Under the pieces are notes generated by a model that searched no databases, had not been told where the DNA came from, and worked only from the letters and a program-made list of their open reading frames with translations. The position numbers and the translations under genes were made by a program. DNA of 64,000 nucleotides from Streptomyces sp. cf386. Lineage in GTDB: Bacteria > Actinomycetota > Actinomycetes > Streptomycetales > Streptomycetaceae. The stretch lies in NCBI RefSeq assembly GCF_900103585.1, contig NZ_FNHV01000003.1:124001-188000 (forward strand), in the 5' to 3' direction. Shown here one piece after another: positions 16,680 to 24,901 of this stretch. How positions within the stretch are numbered: position 1 is the first letter of the stretch; every line of letters begins with the position of its first letter.

Positions 16680-18359
16680 TCACCCCCAGAACACCAGCAC
16701 CGTCCACCCCAGCGCGATGAGCACCGCGAGCGGCCACAGCGGGCGCCCGCGTCGGCGTTCGTCGCTCACCCCGGCCGGACGTGCGTCCGGGTCCCGCCAC
16801 ATCGCCGTGACCTCGGCGGCGAGCCGGTCGTAGGGGTGGACCAGGCCCATCTTCCGCTCCAGGCGGCGCCAACGGAGCGTGTCCACCGACCACTCCCCGA
16901 AGACGCTCCGGCCGCTGCCGATCTTCAGCTCGGGCCCCTTGCTCTCGACGATCCGCACGTCGTCCCACGCGAGGTGCCGGATCCTGCGCAGGCCGTTGAA
17001 CCACAGCCCCTCGCGGTCGGCGGTGACACTCCAGGCGAGTTGGCGCGGCACCATCAGGGCCATGCCGAGTCCCAGCAGCGCGCCGAGGACGTACCGCCAC
17101 AGCCCGCCCTCGGTCACGAAAAGGACGCCGATCCATACGGCGCCCAGCGCCACCGACAGCCAGTCGGCCCACCCGGCCCGCCACCGCCGCACCTCCACGG
17201 CCTCCTGCCCACGCAGCCGCCCCGCGACGTCGTCGACGGCAGCCCGCTGCCGCGCCTCGTCCGCCACCGCGCGCTTCTCCCCCGCGAGCCGACGCCGCAC
17301 GGCACCCGCGGAGAACGGCCGCACAGGCCCGGTGGACCACTCCACCACCGCCGGCTCGTCGGGCTCCACCGCGGCGATGACGAGCAGCACCTCGGCACCG
17401 TCGTAGGGCAGGCCGTGGAGGACGGCTTCCCGGAGGGGGCCGGGCTGGTCGGCGTCGATGCGGTCGAGGAGTTCCTGGATCTCCTCGTCGTCGCCTTCGT
17501 CGTCGTCATCGGCTTCGGCTTCGGCTTCGGCTTCGCCCTTGGGTTCGTCATCGTCATCGTCATCGTCCAGCTCCGACGTCGCGACGGTGAACAGCGGCCG
17601 CACCGCCTCCAGGTCGTCGGCGGCGTACACCTCGGCGTCCACGTCGGTGTTCACCCGCATCAGCACCCGCAGCACGGGCACCGGCTCCCGGCGCAGCCCG
17701 GCGGCACGCCACCGGCCGAGCGCGGCGGACGCCAGGACCGTGACGCCGAGTCCGACGACGAACCAGCCGACGGCCGGGGTGGTCCGCGGGTCGTCGGTGA
17801 GCTGCCACCCGCCGGAGGTGGCGACCAGGACGGCACCGGCCATGAGCGGTACGGCCCCGACCCAGGCGAGGAACTTCCCGCGCTCCAGCGGTGCGTCGCC
17901 GACCGGCAGTGCGCCGGTCACGCCACCGGCGGCAGCCCGGGCCGCCGCCCGCTGCCGGGCCCGCGCGACGAGCCGCAGCACGGCGGTCACCCACAACAGC
18001 ACGAGTACGGCGGCCAGGCTCACCGCCCAGGGCAGGGCGGCCCCCTGAAGCAGCACGACAATGACGAGGGCGGGCGCCGACACCCCTACGAACTCGGGCC
18101 GTACCACCGCCCAGACGAGCTGCAGGGCAAGACACGCGGCGGCCCACCCCGGCAGCCCGGCGAACACCGCCAGCGCACCGGCCAGCACACCGGAGGCCGG
18201 CACGACGGCCAGGACAACGGACGCCCGCAGCCGCAACGGCACCCAGCGCGGCGGCAGGGCACCGACCCAGCGCCGGGCCTGCTCACCCTCCCAGGGGAGG
18301 CAGCCGTCGGGTATGGCGGAGGCGGGCAGCGGCAGGGGCTGCCGAGGATTCGTACTCAT
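16680..18359 (-). CDS. Membrane protein with C-terminal PH-like domain and acidic loop
   Basis: A 559-residue protein starting MSTNPRQPLPLP with a GGAAAG site. The N-terminal half has at least four hydrophobic spans (about residues 45-130 and 165-215). A striking acidic low-complexity stretch near residues 265-295 has runs of Asp and GEAEAEAEA. Two further spans lie near 420-455, followed by a PH-like beta region (LAWSVTADREGLWFNGLRRIRHLAWDDVRIVESKG). A single C-terminal span ends the protein. The function is unknown. It pairs with the next gene, which also has a PH-like domain. Its 3' end is duplicated at 16468. Confidence 0.8.
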   Translation of the reverse strand: MSTNPRQPLPLPASAIPDGCLPWEGEQARRWVGALPPRWVPLRLRASVVLAVVPASGVLAGALAVFAGLPGWAAACLALQLVWAVVRPEFVGVSAPALVIVVLLQGAALPWAVSLAAVLVLLWVTAVLRLVARARQRAAARAAAGGVTGALPVGDAPLERGKFLAWVGAVPLMAGAVLVATSGGWQLTDDPRTTPAVGWFVVGLGVTVLASAALGRWRAAGLRREPVPVLRVLMRVNTDVDAEVYAADDLEAVRPLFTVATSELDDDDDDDEPKGEAEAEAEADDDDEGDDEEIQELLDRIDADQPGPLREAVLHGLPYDGAEVLLVIAAVEPDEPAVVEWSTGPVRPFSAGAVRRRLAGEKRAVADEARQRAAVDDVAGRLRGQEAVEVRRWRAGWADWLSVALGAVWIGVLFVTEGGLWRYVLGALLGLGMALMVPRQLAWSVTADREGLWFNGLRRIRHLAWDDVRIVESKGPELKIGSGRSVFGEWSVDTLRWRRLERKMGLVHPYDRLAAEVTAMWRDPDARPAGVSDERRRGRPLWPLAVLIALGWTVLVFWG

Positions 18360-18403
18360 CGCTTTCCAGACGTTCGGATCGTGGAGGTGGTTGCGCTCCT
18401 GAA

Positions 18404-18463
18404 TCCGGTATCTGGGTGGATCCGGTATCCGGGTGGGGCTCCGATATCCGGGTGGGGCTCCGG
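18404..18463. repeat. Degenerate 17-19 bp tandem repeats, three and a half copies
   Basis: Units start at 18404, 18421, 18440 and 18459. The consensus is TCCGGTATCCGGGTGGGGC; each full unit differs at one to three positions. The array lies in the short gap between two PH-domain genes and ends at the stop of the upstream one. Confidence 0.8.
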
Positions 18464-19138
18464 TCAGGGCATGGTCAGCAGGATCAGCAGCAACACGGCA
18501 CCCGCGAGCGCCGGCCCCGCCACCTCGTACGCCCACCGCACGGTCACCTCGCCCTGCGCGGACTCCTCGTTCTCCCGGCGCACCAGGAGTTCCCGCAGTT
18601 CGTCCATGATCTTGTCGGTCTCGGCGCGCACCGGCCCGTCGGCGCCGAGCCCTCCGCCCCCCAATCCGCCGCCCCCGCGGCGCCGCTTCTCACCTCGCGC
18701 GGCGGCGTTCCGCTCCGCGGCCGCCTGGGCCTGCTCGCGCGCCGCCTTCTTGCGGGCCCGCAGCGAGACCGGGATCGCCCAGAGCTGGAATTTGGTGCCG
18801 GACTTGGTGAGGACCTCGTTCGAGTAGCCGGAGCGCAGTGAGGCGACCTGGCCCCAGGGCAGCACGATGACGCGGAGCGGGTTGCGGATGCGCAGTCGTT
18901 CCTCGTTGGCGTAGACGGCCGGGCGCAGGGTGAACGCGGACACGAGCGGCACGAGGAGGATCAGTGCGGCGAGAGCGAGCCACTGTGTGCGGCCCTCGCC
19001 GCGGATCAGGGCGTCGATGCCTAGCCAGAGCACGAGGGCCAGGAGTAGGACGCCTCCGACGATGCCCATGGGTGAGCGGTAGATCCGGTCCCTTGATACG
19101 GGGTCCGGGGTGGAGGGCTGGGGCTCGGGGGTCGTCAT
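18464..19138 (-). CDS. PH domain-containing membrane protein
   Basis: 224 residues starting MTTPEPQPSTPDP. Two N-terminal spans (MGIVGGVLLLALVLWLGIDAL, LALAALILLVPLVSAFTL) precede a bacterial PH-6-type beta domain (VYANEERLRIRNPLRVIVLPWGQVASLRSGYSNEV). A charged helix rich in Ala, Arg and Lys, a Gly-rich linker and a C-terminal span follow. It is likely a cytoplasmic-facing membrane anchor of unknown role. It probably shares a transcript with the larger PH protein downstream. Confidence 0.82.
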   Translation of the reverse strand: MTTPEPQPSTPDPVSRDRIYRSPMGIVGGVLLLALVLWLGIDALIRGEGRTQWLALAALILLVPLVSAFTLRPAVYANEERLRIRNPLRVIVLPWGQVASLRSGYSNEVLTKSGTKFQLWAIPVSLRARKKAAREQAQAAAERNAAARGEKRRRGGGGLGGGGLGADGPVRAETDKIMDELRELLVRRENEESAQGEVTVRWAYEVAGPALAGAVLLLILLTMP

Positions 19139-19235
19139 GAGCCCGATTCTGCCGCATGCCTGCCGGCAGCTTGGCGGGGCGCCCATTCGCCGTGGGCGTG
19201 ACGTCTCCGGTGCGCGGGTGCGGGTTGTGGTGGGC

Positions 19236-19305
19236 TGGTCGCGCCCACGCGGCGGAGCCGCATATCGACACAGCCCCGCGCCCCTTGGGTGGGGCAGGTC
19301 CCCGG
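19236..19305 (-). repeat. Intergenic repeat family A, copy 2 (reverse orientation)
   Basis: On the reverse strand it reads AAGGGGCGCGGGGCTGTGTC, then ATGCGGCTCCGCCGCGTGGG, then GCGCGACCAGCC. It closely matches the copy at 45655-45720. It lies between the PH-domain gene start and deoC. Confidence 0.75.
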
Positions 19306-19383
19306 CATCATTCAGATCCGTTCCTCAGATCCTGAACCGTCCTCCGAGGTGTAACAGATCCATCCCTCCGGGGTGTACAGCCG

Positions 19384-19395
19384 CTACGCGCGTAG
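19384..19395. promoter_or_regulatory. Operator CTACGCGCGTAG upstream of deoC
   Basis: The same perfect palindrome as at pnp, add and the ABC operon. It ends 13-19 bases before the deoC start (GTG 19409 or ATG 19415), so bound protein would overlap the transcription start region. Confidence 0.8.
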
Positions 19396-19414
19396 ATATG
19401 CTCGTCTGGTGACC

Positions 19415-20377
19415 ATGCCCACCAACGCACCCACCGCAGCTCACGCCCTCTCGGACGTCACCGCGTCCGACAGCACGCTGCGCCGCTTCCTTCACGGGCT
19501 GCCCGGCGTCGACGCGGTCGGCCTGGAGTCGCGCGCCGCGTCGCTCGGTACCCGTTCCATCAAGACGACCGCCAAGGCGTACGCCATCGACCTCGCCATC
19601 TCGATGGTCGACCTGACGACGCTGGAAGGCGCGGACACCCCGGGCAAGGTCCGGGCGCTCGGCGCCAAGGCGGTGCATCCCGACCCCACCGACCGTACGA
19701 CCCCGGCGACCGCCGCCGTCTGCGTGTACCCGGACATGGTGGCCACCGCCAAGGAGGCCGTCGCCGGGTCCGCCGTGAAGGTCGCCTCCGTCGCCACCGC
19801 CTTCCCGGCCGGCCGCGCCGCCCTCGGTGTGAAGCTGGCCGACGTCCGGGACGCCGTCTCGGCCGGTGCGGACGAGGTCGACATGGTCATCGACCGCGGG
19901 GCGTTCCTCGCGGGCAACTACATGAAGGTGTACGACGAGATCGTCGCCGTGAAGGAGGCCTGCGGGGCGAGCGCCCGGCTGAAGGTCATCTTCGAGACCG
20001 GCGAGCTGTCGACGTACGACAACATCCGGCGGGCCAGCTGGCTCGGCATGCTGGCGGGCGCCGACTTCATCAAGACGTCCACCGGCAAGGTCGCCGTGAA
20101 CGCCACCCCCGCGAACACGCTCCTTATGCTGGAAGCGGTGCGGGACTTCCGCGCCCAGACCGGCATCCAGATCGGTGTGAAGCCGGCCGGCGGGATCCGG
20201 ACGACCAAGGACGCCATCAAGTTTCTCGTCCTGGTCAACGAGACCGCCGGCGAGGACTGGCTGGACAACCACTGGTTCCGCTTCGGCGCCTCCTCGCTCC
20301 TGAACGATCTGCTGATGCAGCGGCAGAAGCTGGCCACCGGCCGCTACTCCGGCCCCGACTACGTGACGGTGGACTGA
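19415..20377 (+). CDS. deoC: Deoxyribose-phosphate aldolase
   Basis: A 320-residue class I aldolase. It cleaves 2-deoxyribose-5-phosphate to acetaldehyde and glyceraldehyde-3-phosphate. The Schiff-base lysine is in GADFIKTSTGK. Other conserved parts are CVYPDMV, KVASVATAFPAG, EVDMVIDRGAFLAG, LKVIFETGEL and VKPAGGIRT. A GTG at 19409 is the alternative start; neither has a clear ribosome site. The aldehyde dehydrogenase starts 5 bases after its stop, so acetaldehyde removal is probably coupled. It belongs to the CTACGCGCGTAG gene set. Confidence 0.95.
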   Translation: MPTNAPTAAHALSDVTASDSTLRRFLHGLPGVDAVGLESRAASLGTRSIKTTAKAYAIDLAISMVDLTTLEGADTPGKVRALGAKAVHPDPTDRTTPATAAVCVYPDMVATAKEAVAGSAVKVASVATAFPAGRAALGVKLADVRDAVSAGADEVDMVIDRGAFLAGNYMKVYDEIVAVKEACGASARLKVIFETGELSTYDNIRRASWLGMLAGADFIKTSTGKVAVNATPANTLLMLEAVRDFRAQTGIQIGVKPAGGIRTTKDAIKFLVLVNETAGEDWLDNHWFRFGASSLLNDLLMQRQKLATGRYSGPDYVTVD

Positions 20378-20382
20378 TCACC

Positions 20383-21819
20383 ATGGCTTCGGTATTCGAA
20401 TACGCGCCGGCCCCCGAGTCCCGCTCGATCGTCGACATCGCGCCCTCCTACGGCCTGTTCATCGACGGCGAGTTCGCGGAAGCGGCGGACGGCAAGGTCT
20501 TCAAGACCGTCTCGCCGTCGTCCGAGGAGGTCCTCTCCGAGATCGCCCAGGCCGGCGAGGCGGACGTGGACCGCGCGGTGAAGGCCGCCCGCAAGGCCTT
20601 CGAGAAGTGGTCGGCGCTGCCCGGCTCCGAGCGCGCCAAGTACCTGTTCCGCATCGCCCGGATCATCCAGGAGCGCAGCCGTGAGCTGGCCGTCCTGGAG
20701 ACCCTGGACAACGGCAAGCCGATCAAGGAGACCCGCGACGCCGACCTCCCGCTGGTCGCCGCGCACTTCTTCTACTACGCGGGCTGGGCCGACAAGCTCG
20801 GCCACGCCGGCTTCGGTGCCGACCCGCGTCCGCTGGGCGTCGCCGGTCAGGTCATCCCCTGGAACTTCCCGCTGCTGATGCTGGCCTGGAAGATCGCCCC
20901 TGCGCTCGCCACCGGCAACACGGTGGTGCTCAAGCCCGCCGAGACGACCCCCCTCTCCGCGCTCTTCTTCGCGGACATCTGCCGCCAGGCGGGCCTGCCC
21001 AAGGGCGTCGTCAACATCCTGCCCGGGTACGGCGACGCGGGCGCCGCGGTCGTCGCGCACCCGGACGTGAACAAGGTCGCCTTCACCGGCTCCACGGCCG
21101 TCGGCAAGGAGATCGCCCGGACCGTCGCCGGCAGCCGCAAGAAGCTCACCCTGGAGCTCGGCGGCAAGGGCGCCAACATCGTCTTCGACGACGCCCCGAT
21201 CGACCAGGCGGTGGAGGGGATCGTCAACGGCATCTTCTTCAACCAGGGCCAGGTCTGCTGCGCGGGCAGCCGTCTGCTGGTCCAGGAGTCGATCCAGGAC
21301 GAGCTGCTGGACTCCCTCAAGCGCCGCCTGTCCACGCTCCGCCTCGGCGACCCGCTGGACAAGAACACCGACATCGGCGCGATCAACTCCGAGGAGCAGC
21401 TCACCCGCATCACCTCGCTCGTCGAGCAGGGCGAGGCGGAGGGCGCCGAGCGCTGGTCGCCTGCCTGTGACATCCCGGAGAGCGGCTACTGGTTCGCCCC
21501 GACGCTCTTCACGAACGTCACCCAGGCGCACCGGATCGCCCGCGACGAGATCTTCGGCCCGGTGCTGTCGGTCCTGACCTTCCGTACGCCGGACGAGGCC
21601 GTCGCCAAGGCCAACAACACGCCGTACGGCCTGTCGGCGGGCATCTGGACGGAGAAGGGCTCGCGGATCCTCGCCGTGGCGGGCAAGCTCCGCGCCGGCG
21701 TCGTCTGGTCCAACACGTTCAACAAGTTCGACCCGACCTCGCCGTTCGGCGGCTACAAGGAGTCGGGCTTCGGCCGCGAGGGCGGTCGCCACGGCCTGGA
21801 GGCGTACCTCGATGTCTGA
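20383..21819 (+). CDS. Aldehyde dehydrogenase (catalytic member of a pair)
   Basis: A 478-residue NAD(P)-dependent aldehyde dehydrogenase. Visible are the cofactor loop FTGSTAVGKEIA, the general base in LELGGKGANIVF, the catalytic cysteine in NQGQVCCAGSRL, EIFGPVLSVLTF and the C-terminal FGGYKESGFGREGG. In context it should oxidise acetaldehyde made by DeoC just upstream. Its last 8 bases overlap the start of a second, shorter aldehyde dehydrogenase-family gene. The two together resemble a split form of the two-domain ALDH16 family. Confidence 0.92.
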   Translation: MASVFEYAPAPESRSIVDIAPSYGLFIDGEFAEAADGKVFKTVSPSSEEVLSEIAQAGEADVDRAVKAARKAFEKWSALPGSERAKYLFRIARIIQERSRELAVLETLDNGKPIKETRDADLPLVAAHFFYYAGWADKLGHAGFGADPRPLGVAGQVIPWNFPLLMLAWKIAPALATGNTVVLKPAETTPLSALFFADICRQAGLPKGVVNILPGYGDAGAAVVAHPDVNKVAFTGSTAVGKEIARTVAGSRKKLTLELGGKGANIVFDDAPIDQAVEGIVNGIFFNQGQVCCAGSRLLVQESIQDELLDSLKRRLSTLRLGDPLDKNTDIGAINSEEQLTRITSLVEQGEAEGAERWSPACDIPESGYWFAPTLFTNVTQAHRIARDEIFGPVLSVLTFRTPDEAVAKANNTPYGLSAGIWTEKGSRILAVAGKLRAGVVWSNTFNKFDPTSPFGGYKESGFGREGGRHGLEAYLDV

Positions 21820-22732
21820 CAAGAACGACAAGACCGAGCGCGCCGAGCGGCTCTCCGTCTTCAAGACCTACAAGCTGTACGTCGGCGGGAAGTTCCCGCG
21901 TTCCGAGAGCGGCCGGGTGTACGAGGTGAGCGACTCGAAGGGCAACTGGCTGGCGAACGTGCCGCTGTCGTCCCGCAAGGACGCCCGTGACGCGGTGGTC
22001 GCCGCCCGCAAGGCCTTCGGGGCGTGGTCCGGCGCTACGGCGTACAACCGCGGCCAGATCCTCTACCGCATCGCCGAGATGCTGGAGGGCCGGCGCGAGC
22101 AGTACGTCCGCGAGGTCGCCGACGCCGAGGGCCTGTCCAAGTCGAAGGCGGCGGCGCAGGTCGACGCGGCGATCGACCGCTGGGTCTGGTACGCGGGCTG
22201 GACCGACAAGATCGCCCAGCTGGTCGGCGGCGGAAACCCGGTCGCCGGCCCGTACTTCAACCTCTCCTCCCCCGAGCCGACGGGCGTGGTGGCCGTCCTG
22301 GCCCCGCAGGAGTCGTCGTTCCTGGGCCTGGTGTCGGTCGTCGCCCCGGTGATCGCCACGGGCAACACGGCGATCGTGGTGGCGTCCGAGAAGTCCCCGC
22401 TGCCCGCTTTGTCCCTCGGCGAGGTCCTGGCCACCTCGGACCTCCCCGGCGGTGTGGTCAACGTCCTGTCCGGCCGTACGGCGGAGATCGCGACGCCGCT
22501 CGCCGCGCACCAGGACGTCAACGCGATCGACCTCGCGGGCGCCGACGACGCCCTGGCGAAGGAGCTGGAGATCGCCGCGGCGGACAACCTCAAGCGCGTC
22601 CTGCGTCCACAGCCTGTGGACGAGGTCGACTGGTCGGCGACGCCGGGCATCGACCGTATGACGGCGTTCCTGGAGACCAAGACGGTCTGGCACCCGACGG
22701 GTTCGCTGGGCGCGTCGGGCTCGTCGTACTGA
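21812..22732 (+). CDS. Aldehyde dehydrogenase-like protein lacking the catalytic cysteine
   Basis: 306 residues. It begins with the oligomerisation and NAD-binding part of an aldehyde dehydrogenase (YKLYVGGKFPRSESGRVYEV, SRKDARDAVVAARKAFGAWS, PTGVVAVLAPQESSFLGLVSVVAP). It ends soon after, without LGGK, the active-site Cys or the C-terminal bridging motif. The normal length is about 480. The start overlaps the upstream stop in ATGTCTGA, which implies translational coupling. This is not simple decay: the frame is intact and codon use is normal. ALDH16 proteins carry a second, catalytically dead aldehyde dehydrogenase domain on the same chain. This gene looks like that domain as a separate subunit. 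Confidence 0.85.
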   Translation: MSDKNDKTERAERLSVFKTYKLYVGGKFPRSESGRVYEVSDSKGNWLANVPLSSRKDARDAVVAARKAFGAWSGATAYNRGQILYRIAEMLEGRREQYVREVADAEGLSKSKAAAQVDAAIDRWVWYAGWTDKIAQLVGGGNPVAGPYFNLSSPEPTGVVAVLAPQESSFLGLVSVVAPVIATGNTAIVVASEKSPLPALSLGEVLATSDLPGGVVNVLSGRTAEIATPLAAHQDVNAIDLAGADDALAKELEIAAADNLKRVLRPQPVDEVDWSATPGIDRMTAFLETKTVWHPTGSLGASGSSY

Positions 22733-22754
22733 GGGCCGACGGGCACTGAGGCCG

Positions 22755-22796
22755 GAGAGCCGCGCTTCCCCTCCGTCCGGGGGAAGCGCGGCTCTC
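22755..22796 (+). terminator. Hairpin after the deoC-aldehyde dehydrogenase operon
   Basis: A perfect 17-bp stem (22755-22771 with 22780-22796) and an 8-base loop, 22 bases after the stop. There is no T-run. Confidence 0.85.
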
Positions 22797-22922
22797 TGCC
22801 GTGAACCGTCTGCTGCGCAGGGTGTCCAGGTGAACGCGAGATGTAGTCGAGGTGTGACGCGCACTGCAAAGTCGGTACGCACGGTCGTCCCCTGACCGGA
22901 ACATGCCGCACACTGGTGTCCC

Positions 22923-23558
22923 GTGAGTTCCCCATCGCCCATACCGACGCGAGTCGTGCTGCTCTGCGGCCCCTCCGGCTCCGGCAAGTCCCTGCTCGCC
23001 GCCCGTTCCGGTCTTCCGGTGCTGCGGCTCGACGACTTCTACAAAGAGGGCGACGACCCGACTCTGCCGCAGGTCCCCGGGAGTTCCGACATCGACTGGG
23101 ACCACCCCGACTCGTGGGACGCCGACACGGCCGTGGCGGCGATCGTGGAACTGTGCCGCACGGGCCGTACGAACGTTCCGCTGTACGACATCTCGCTCAG
23201 CGCCCGCACCGGCGAGGAGAGCGTCGAGATCGGGCGGACCCCCCTGTTCATCGCGGAGGGCATCTTCGCGGCCGAGATCGTGACCCGCTGCCGGGAACTC
23301 GGCGTGCTGGCCGACGCGCTGTGCCTGAGCCGCGGCCCGGTGAAGACGTTCCGCCGCCGCTTCCTGCGCGACCTGCGGGAGGGCCGCAAGTCGGTGCCCT
23401 TCCTGCTGCGCCGCGGCTGGCGCCTGATGCGCCTGGAGCGGTCGATCATCTCCCGCCAGACCGCACTGGGCGCGTATGCCTGCGACCGGGACGAGGCCCT
23501 GGGCCGGCTCTCCGCCGCCGCCGCGGGGCGCTGCCCGGCGGCGACTGCGGCCGGCTGA
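22923..23558 (+). CDS. Uridine kinase-like P-loop kinase
   Basis: A 211-residue P-loop NTPase. The Walker A motif is LLCGPSGSGKSLLA near residue 16, followed by the substrate-binding LRLDDFYKEGDDP and WDHPDSWD that mark the uridine/phosphoribulokinase family. A Walker B-like IAEGIFAAEIV and the lid arginines RRFLRDLREGRKS follow. It would phosphorylate uridine or another nucleoside to the monophosphate. The GTG start is at the beginning of homology. It sits beside the deo genes, consistent with nucleoside salvage, but no CTACGCGCGTAG site is present upstream. Confidence 0.87.
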   Translation: MSSPSPIPTRVVLLCGPSGSGKSLLAARSGLPVLRLDDFYKEGDDPTLPQVPGSSDIDWDHPDSWDADTAVAAIVELCRTGRTNVPLYDISLSARTGEESVEIGRTPLFIAEGIFAAEIVTRCRELGVLADALCLSRGPVKTFRRRFLRDLREGRKSVPFLLRRGWRLMRLERSIISRQTALGAYACDRDEALGRLSAAAAGRCPAATAAG

Positions 23559-23616
23559 ACGAAGACGGCGCCTGCTCCGTCGTAGGACCGGAAAACGGTC
23601 CCGCGGAAGGAAGCCG

Positions 23617-23958
23617 ATGACCACTGCGCAACGGGTCGGCCGACGGCTGATCGTGCCGGCCCTGCTCCTCACGGCGGCTGTCGGCTGTACGGAGTCGGGC
23701 GGTGCGGCCGAGGCGTCGTGCGCCTACGTGGTGACGTACGAGGGCCGCTCCTATCTGGATGTCGCGAACATCGACTTCACCGTCGGGGAGAGACTGGGCA
23801 CCGCCACGATCCCGGAGTGCGACGACACCCCGAACGATCCCGGGGTCACCGTCCCCGAGGGCAGGATCACCGCGTACGCGGTCGAGGGGACGGACCCGGC
23901 CGTCGCCATCGCCGTAGGCGACACGCCCGCCGAAGCGACGCTCATGAAGGTCCGCTGA
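23617..23958 (+). CDS. Small secreted lipoprotein of unknown function
   Basis: 113 residues. Signal peptide MTTAQRVGRRLIVPALLLTA ends in a lipobox with Cys at AAVGC. The mature part (SCAYVVTYEGRSYLDV...GERLGTATIPECDDTPND) has two more cysteines and looks like a small beta domain of the DUF6281 type; that assignment is from memory. A strong GGAAGGAAG ribosome site precedes the ATG. It is the last gene before the sigQ region. Confidence 0.8.
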   Translation: MTTAQRVGRRLIVPALLLTAAVGCTESGGAAEASCAYVVTYEGRSYLDVANIDFTVGERLGTATIPECDDTPNDPGVTVPEGRITAYAVEGTDPAVAIAVGDTPAEATLMKVR

Positions 23959-24154
23959 GCGCACAACAAGAACGGGACTGGATGGACCCCCCGGCCCTCC
24001 AGCCCCGCTCTCGTCCTGCTCCCCCGTTCCCCCGTGGGAGCATCCCCCGTGATTCCCCCCGGTTGGTCCCCCGTGGGCCCCCCGGCCCGCGTGGGTCCCC
24101 CCACTTCCTACCGCTCCCCCGTTACCGCTCCCCCCGGTGCGTCCCCCCGGACCT

Positions 24155-24901
24155 TCAGGCGACGAGCTCCCCGAAGGCGTCCTCCTCGTCACGGCCGAAG
24201 CTGAGGACCTCGTCCTCGCGCAGCCGGCGCAGGGAGCGCCAGATGCTGGACTTCACCGTGCCGACACTGATGTCGAGGATCTCCGCGATCTCCGGGTCGG
24301 TGCGGCCCTCGTAGTAGCGAAGGACCAGCATCGTGCGCTGGAGCTCGGGGAGGCGGGCGAGCGCCTGCCACAGGACCGCGCGCAGTTCGGTGCCGCGCAT
24401 CGCGTCCGTGTCGCCGGGCGTCTCCGGCAGTTCCTCGGTCGGGTACTCGTTCAGCTTGCGGCGGCGCCACGCGCTGATGTGCAGGTTCGTCATGGTGCGG
24501 CGGAGGTATCCGCCGACCGCGGCCTTGTCACTGATCCGGTCCCAGGCCTTGTACGTCGAGAACAGCGCGCTCTGGAGCAGGTCCTCGGCCTCGAAGCGGT
24601 CCCCGGTCAGGTGGTAGGCGGTTGCGTACAGGGAGGCGCGGCGCTCCTGGACGTAGGCGGTGAACTCCGCCTCCGACAGCGAGCGACGACGCTCCCCCGA
24701 GTCCTCCCTGTACGCGGCTCCCCCGTGCGGTTCCCCCGTGAAACCGTCAACCACCGTCATGAACGCGGTGTGCTGACGCCCGGTGCCGCGAGCGCACCCC
24801 CGCCCGCTCACGGCACCGGACTTCTCCGAACCCCGGCCCCCGTTCACGTCGTGCAGACGCGTGATCACTGCGCTGTTGCTGGTGCCGTGCAGCGTGTTCA
24901 T
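24155..24901 (-). CDS. sigQ: ECF RNA polymerase sigma factor SigQ (SigE-family)
   Basis: A 248-residue extracytoplasmic-function sigma factor. Region 2 is LYATAYHLTGDRFEAEDLLQSALFSTYKAWDRI and region 4 is LPELQRTMLVLRYYEGRTDPEIAEILDISVGTVKSSIWRSLRRLRED. The start MNTLHG at 24901 is chosen from memory of the Streptomyces protein; a shorter MTVVDG start exists at 24760. It is divergent from afsQ1, and in S. coelicolor sigQ is a direct target of phosphorylated AfsQ1. The shared 266-bp promoter region contains a perfect AfsQ1 box. Confidence 0.92.
   Translation of the reverse strand: MNTLHGTSNSAVITRLHDVNGGRGSEKSGAVSGRGCARGTGRQHTAFMTVVDGFTGEPHGGAAYREDSGERRRSLSEAEFTAYVQERRASLYATAYHLTGDRFEAEDLLQSALFSTYKAWDRISDKAAVGGYLRRTMTNLHISAWRRRKLNEYPTEELPETPGDTDAMRGTELRAVLWQALARLPELQRTMLVLRYYEGRTDPEIAEILDISVGTVKSSIWRSLRRLREDEVLSFGRDEEDAFGELVA

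Larger units (their letters stand above)
16318..16745. repeat. Tandem duplication of a convergent gene junction (about 215 bp x2)
   Basis: Unit 1 (16318-16543) holds the last 26 codons of the mannosyltransferase plus a copy of the last codons of the convergent PH-domain gene. Unit 2 (16544 to about 16745) repeats this in the same order with point differences and small deletions. Both gene ends therefore exist twice: the intact copies are at the outside and the orphan copies inside. The longest identical stretch covers the LGWTVLVFWG end and its flank. Confidence 0.85.

Noticed and set aside
16468..17340. Reverse-strand frame of 290 codons in the PH-domain region
   Set aside because: It is Arg/Gly-rich, out of frame with the true gene, and created by the duplicated junction.
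17458..17575. Repeated GTC/TTC-rich DNA suggesting a microsatellite
   Set aside because: It is the coding sequence of the acidic Asp/Glu loop in the PH-domain membrane protein; the repetition follows from the residues.
24000..24150. C-rich runs (CCCCCGT repeats) after the small lipoprotein gene as a possible tandem repeat or regulatory array
   Set aside because: The spacing is irregular, with no consistent unit or symmetry; it is probably just degenerate intergenic sequence at the end of sigQ.
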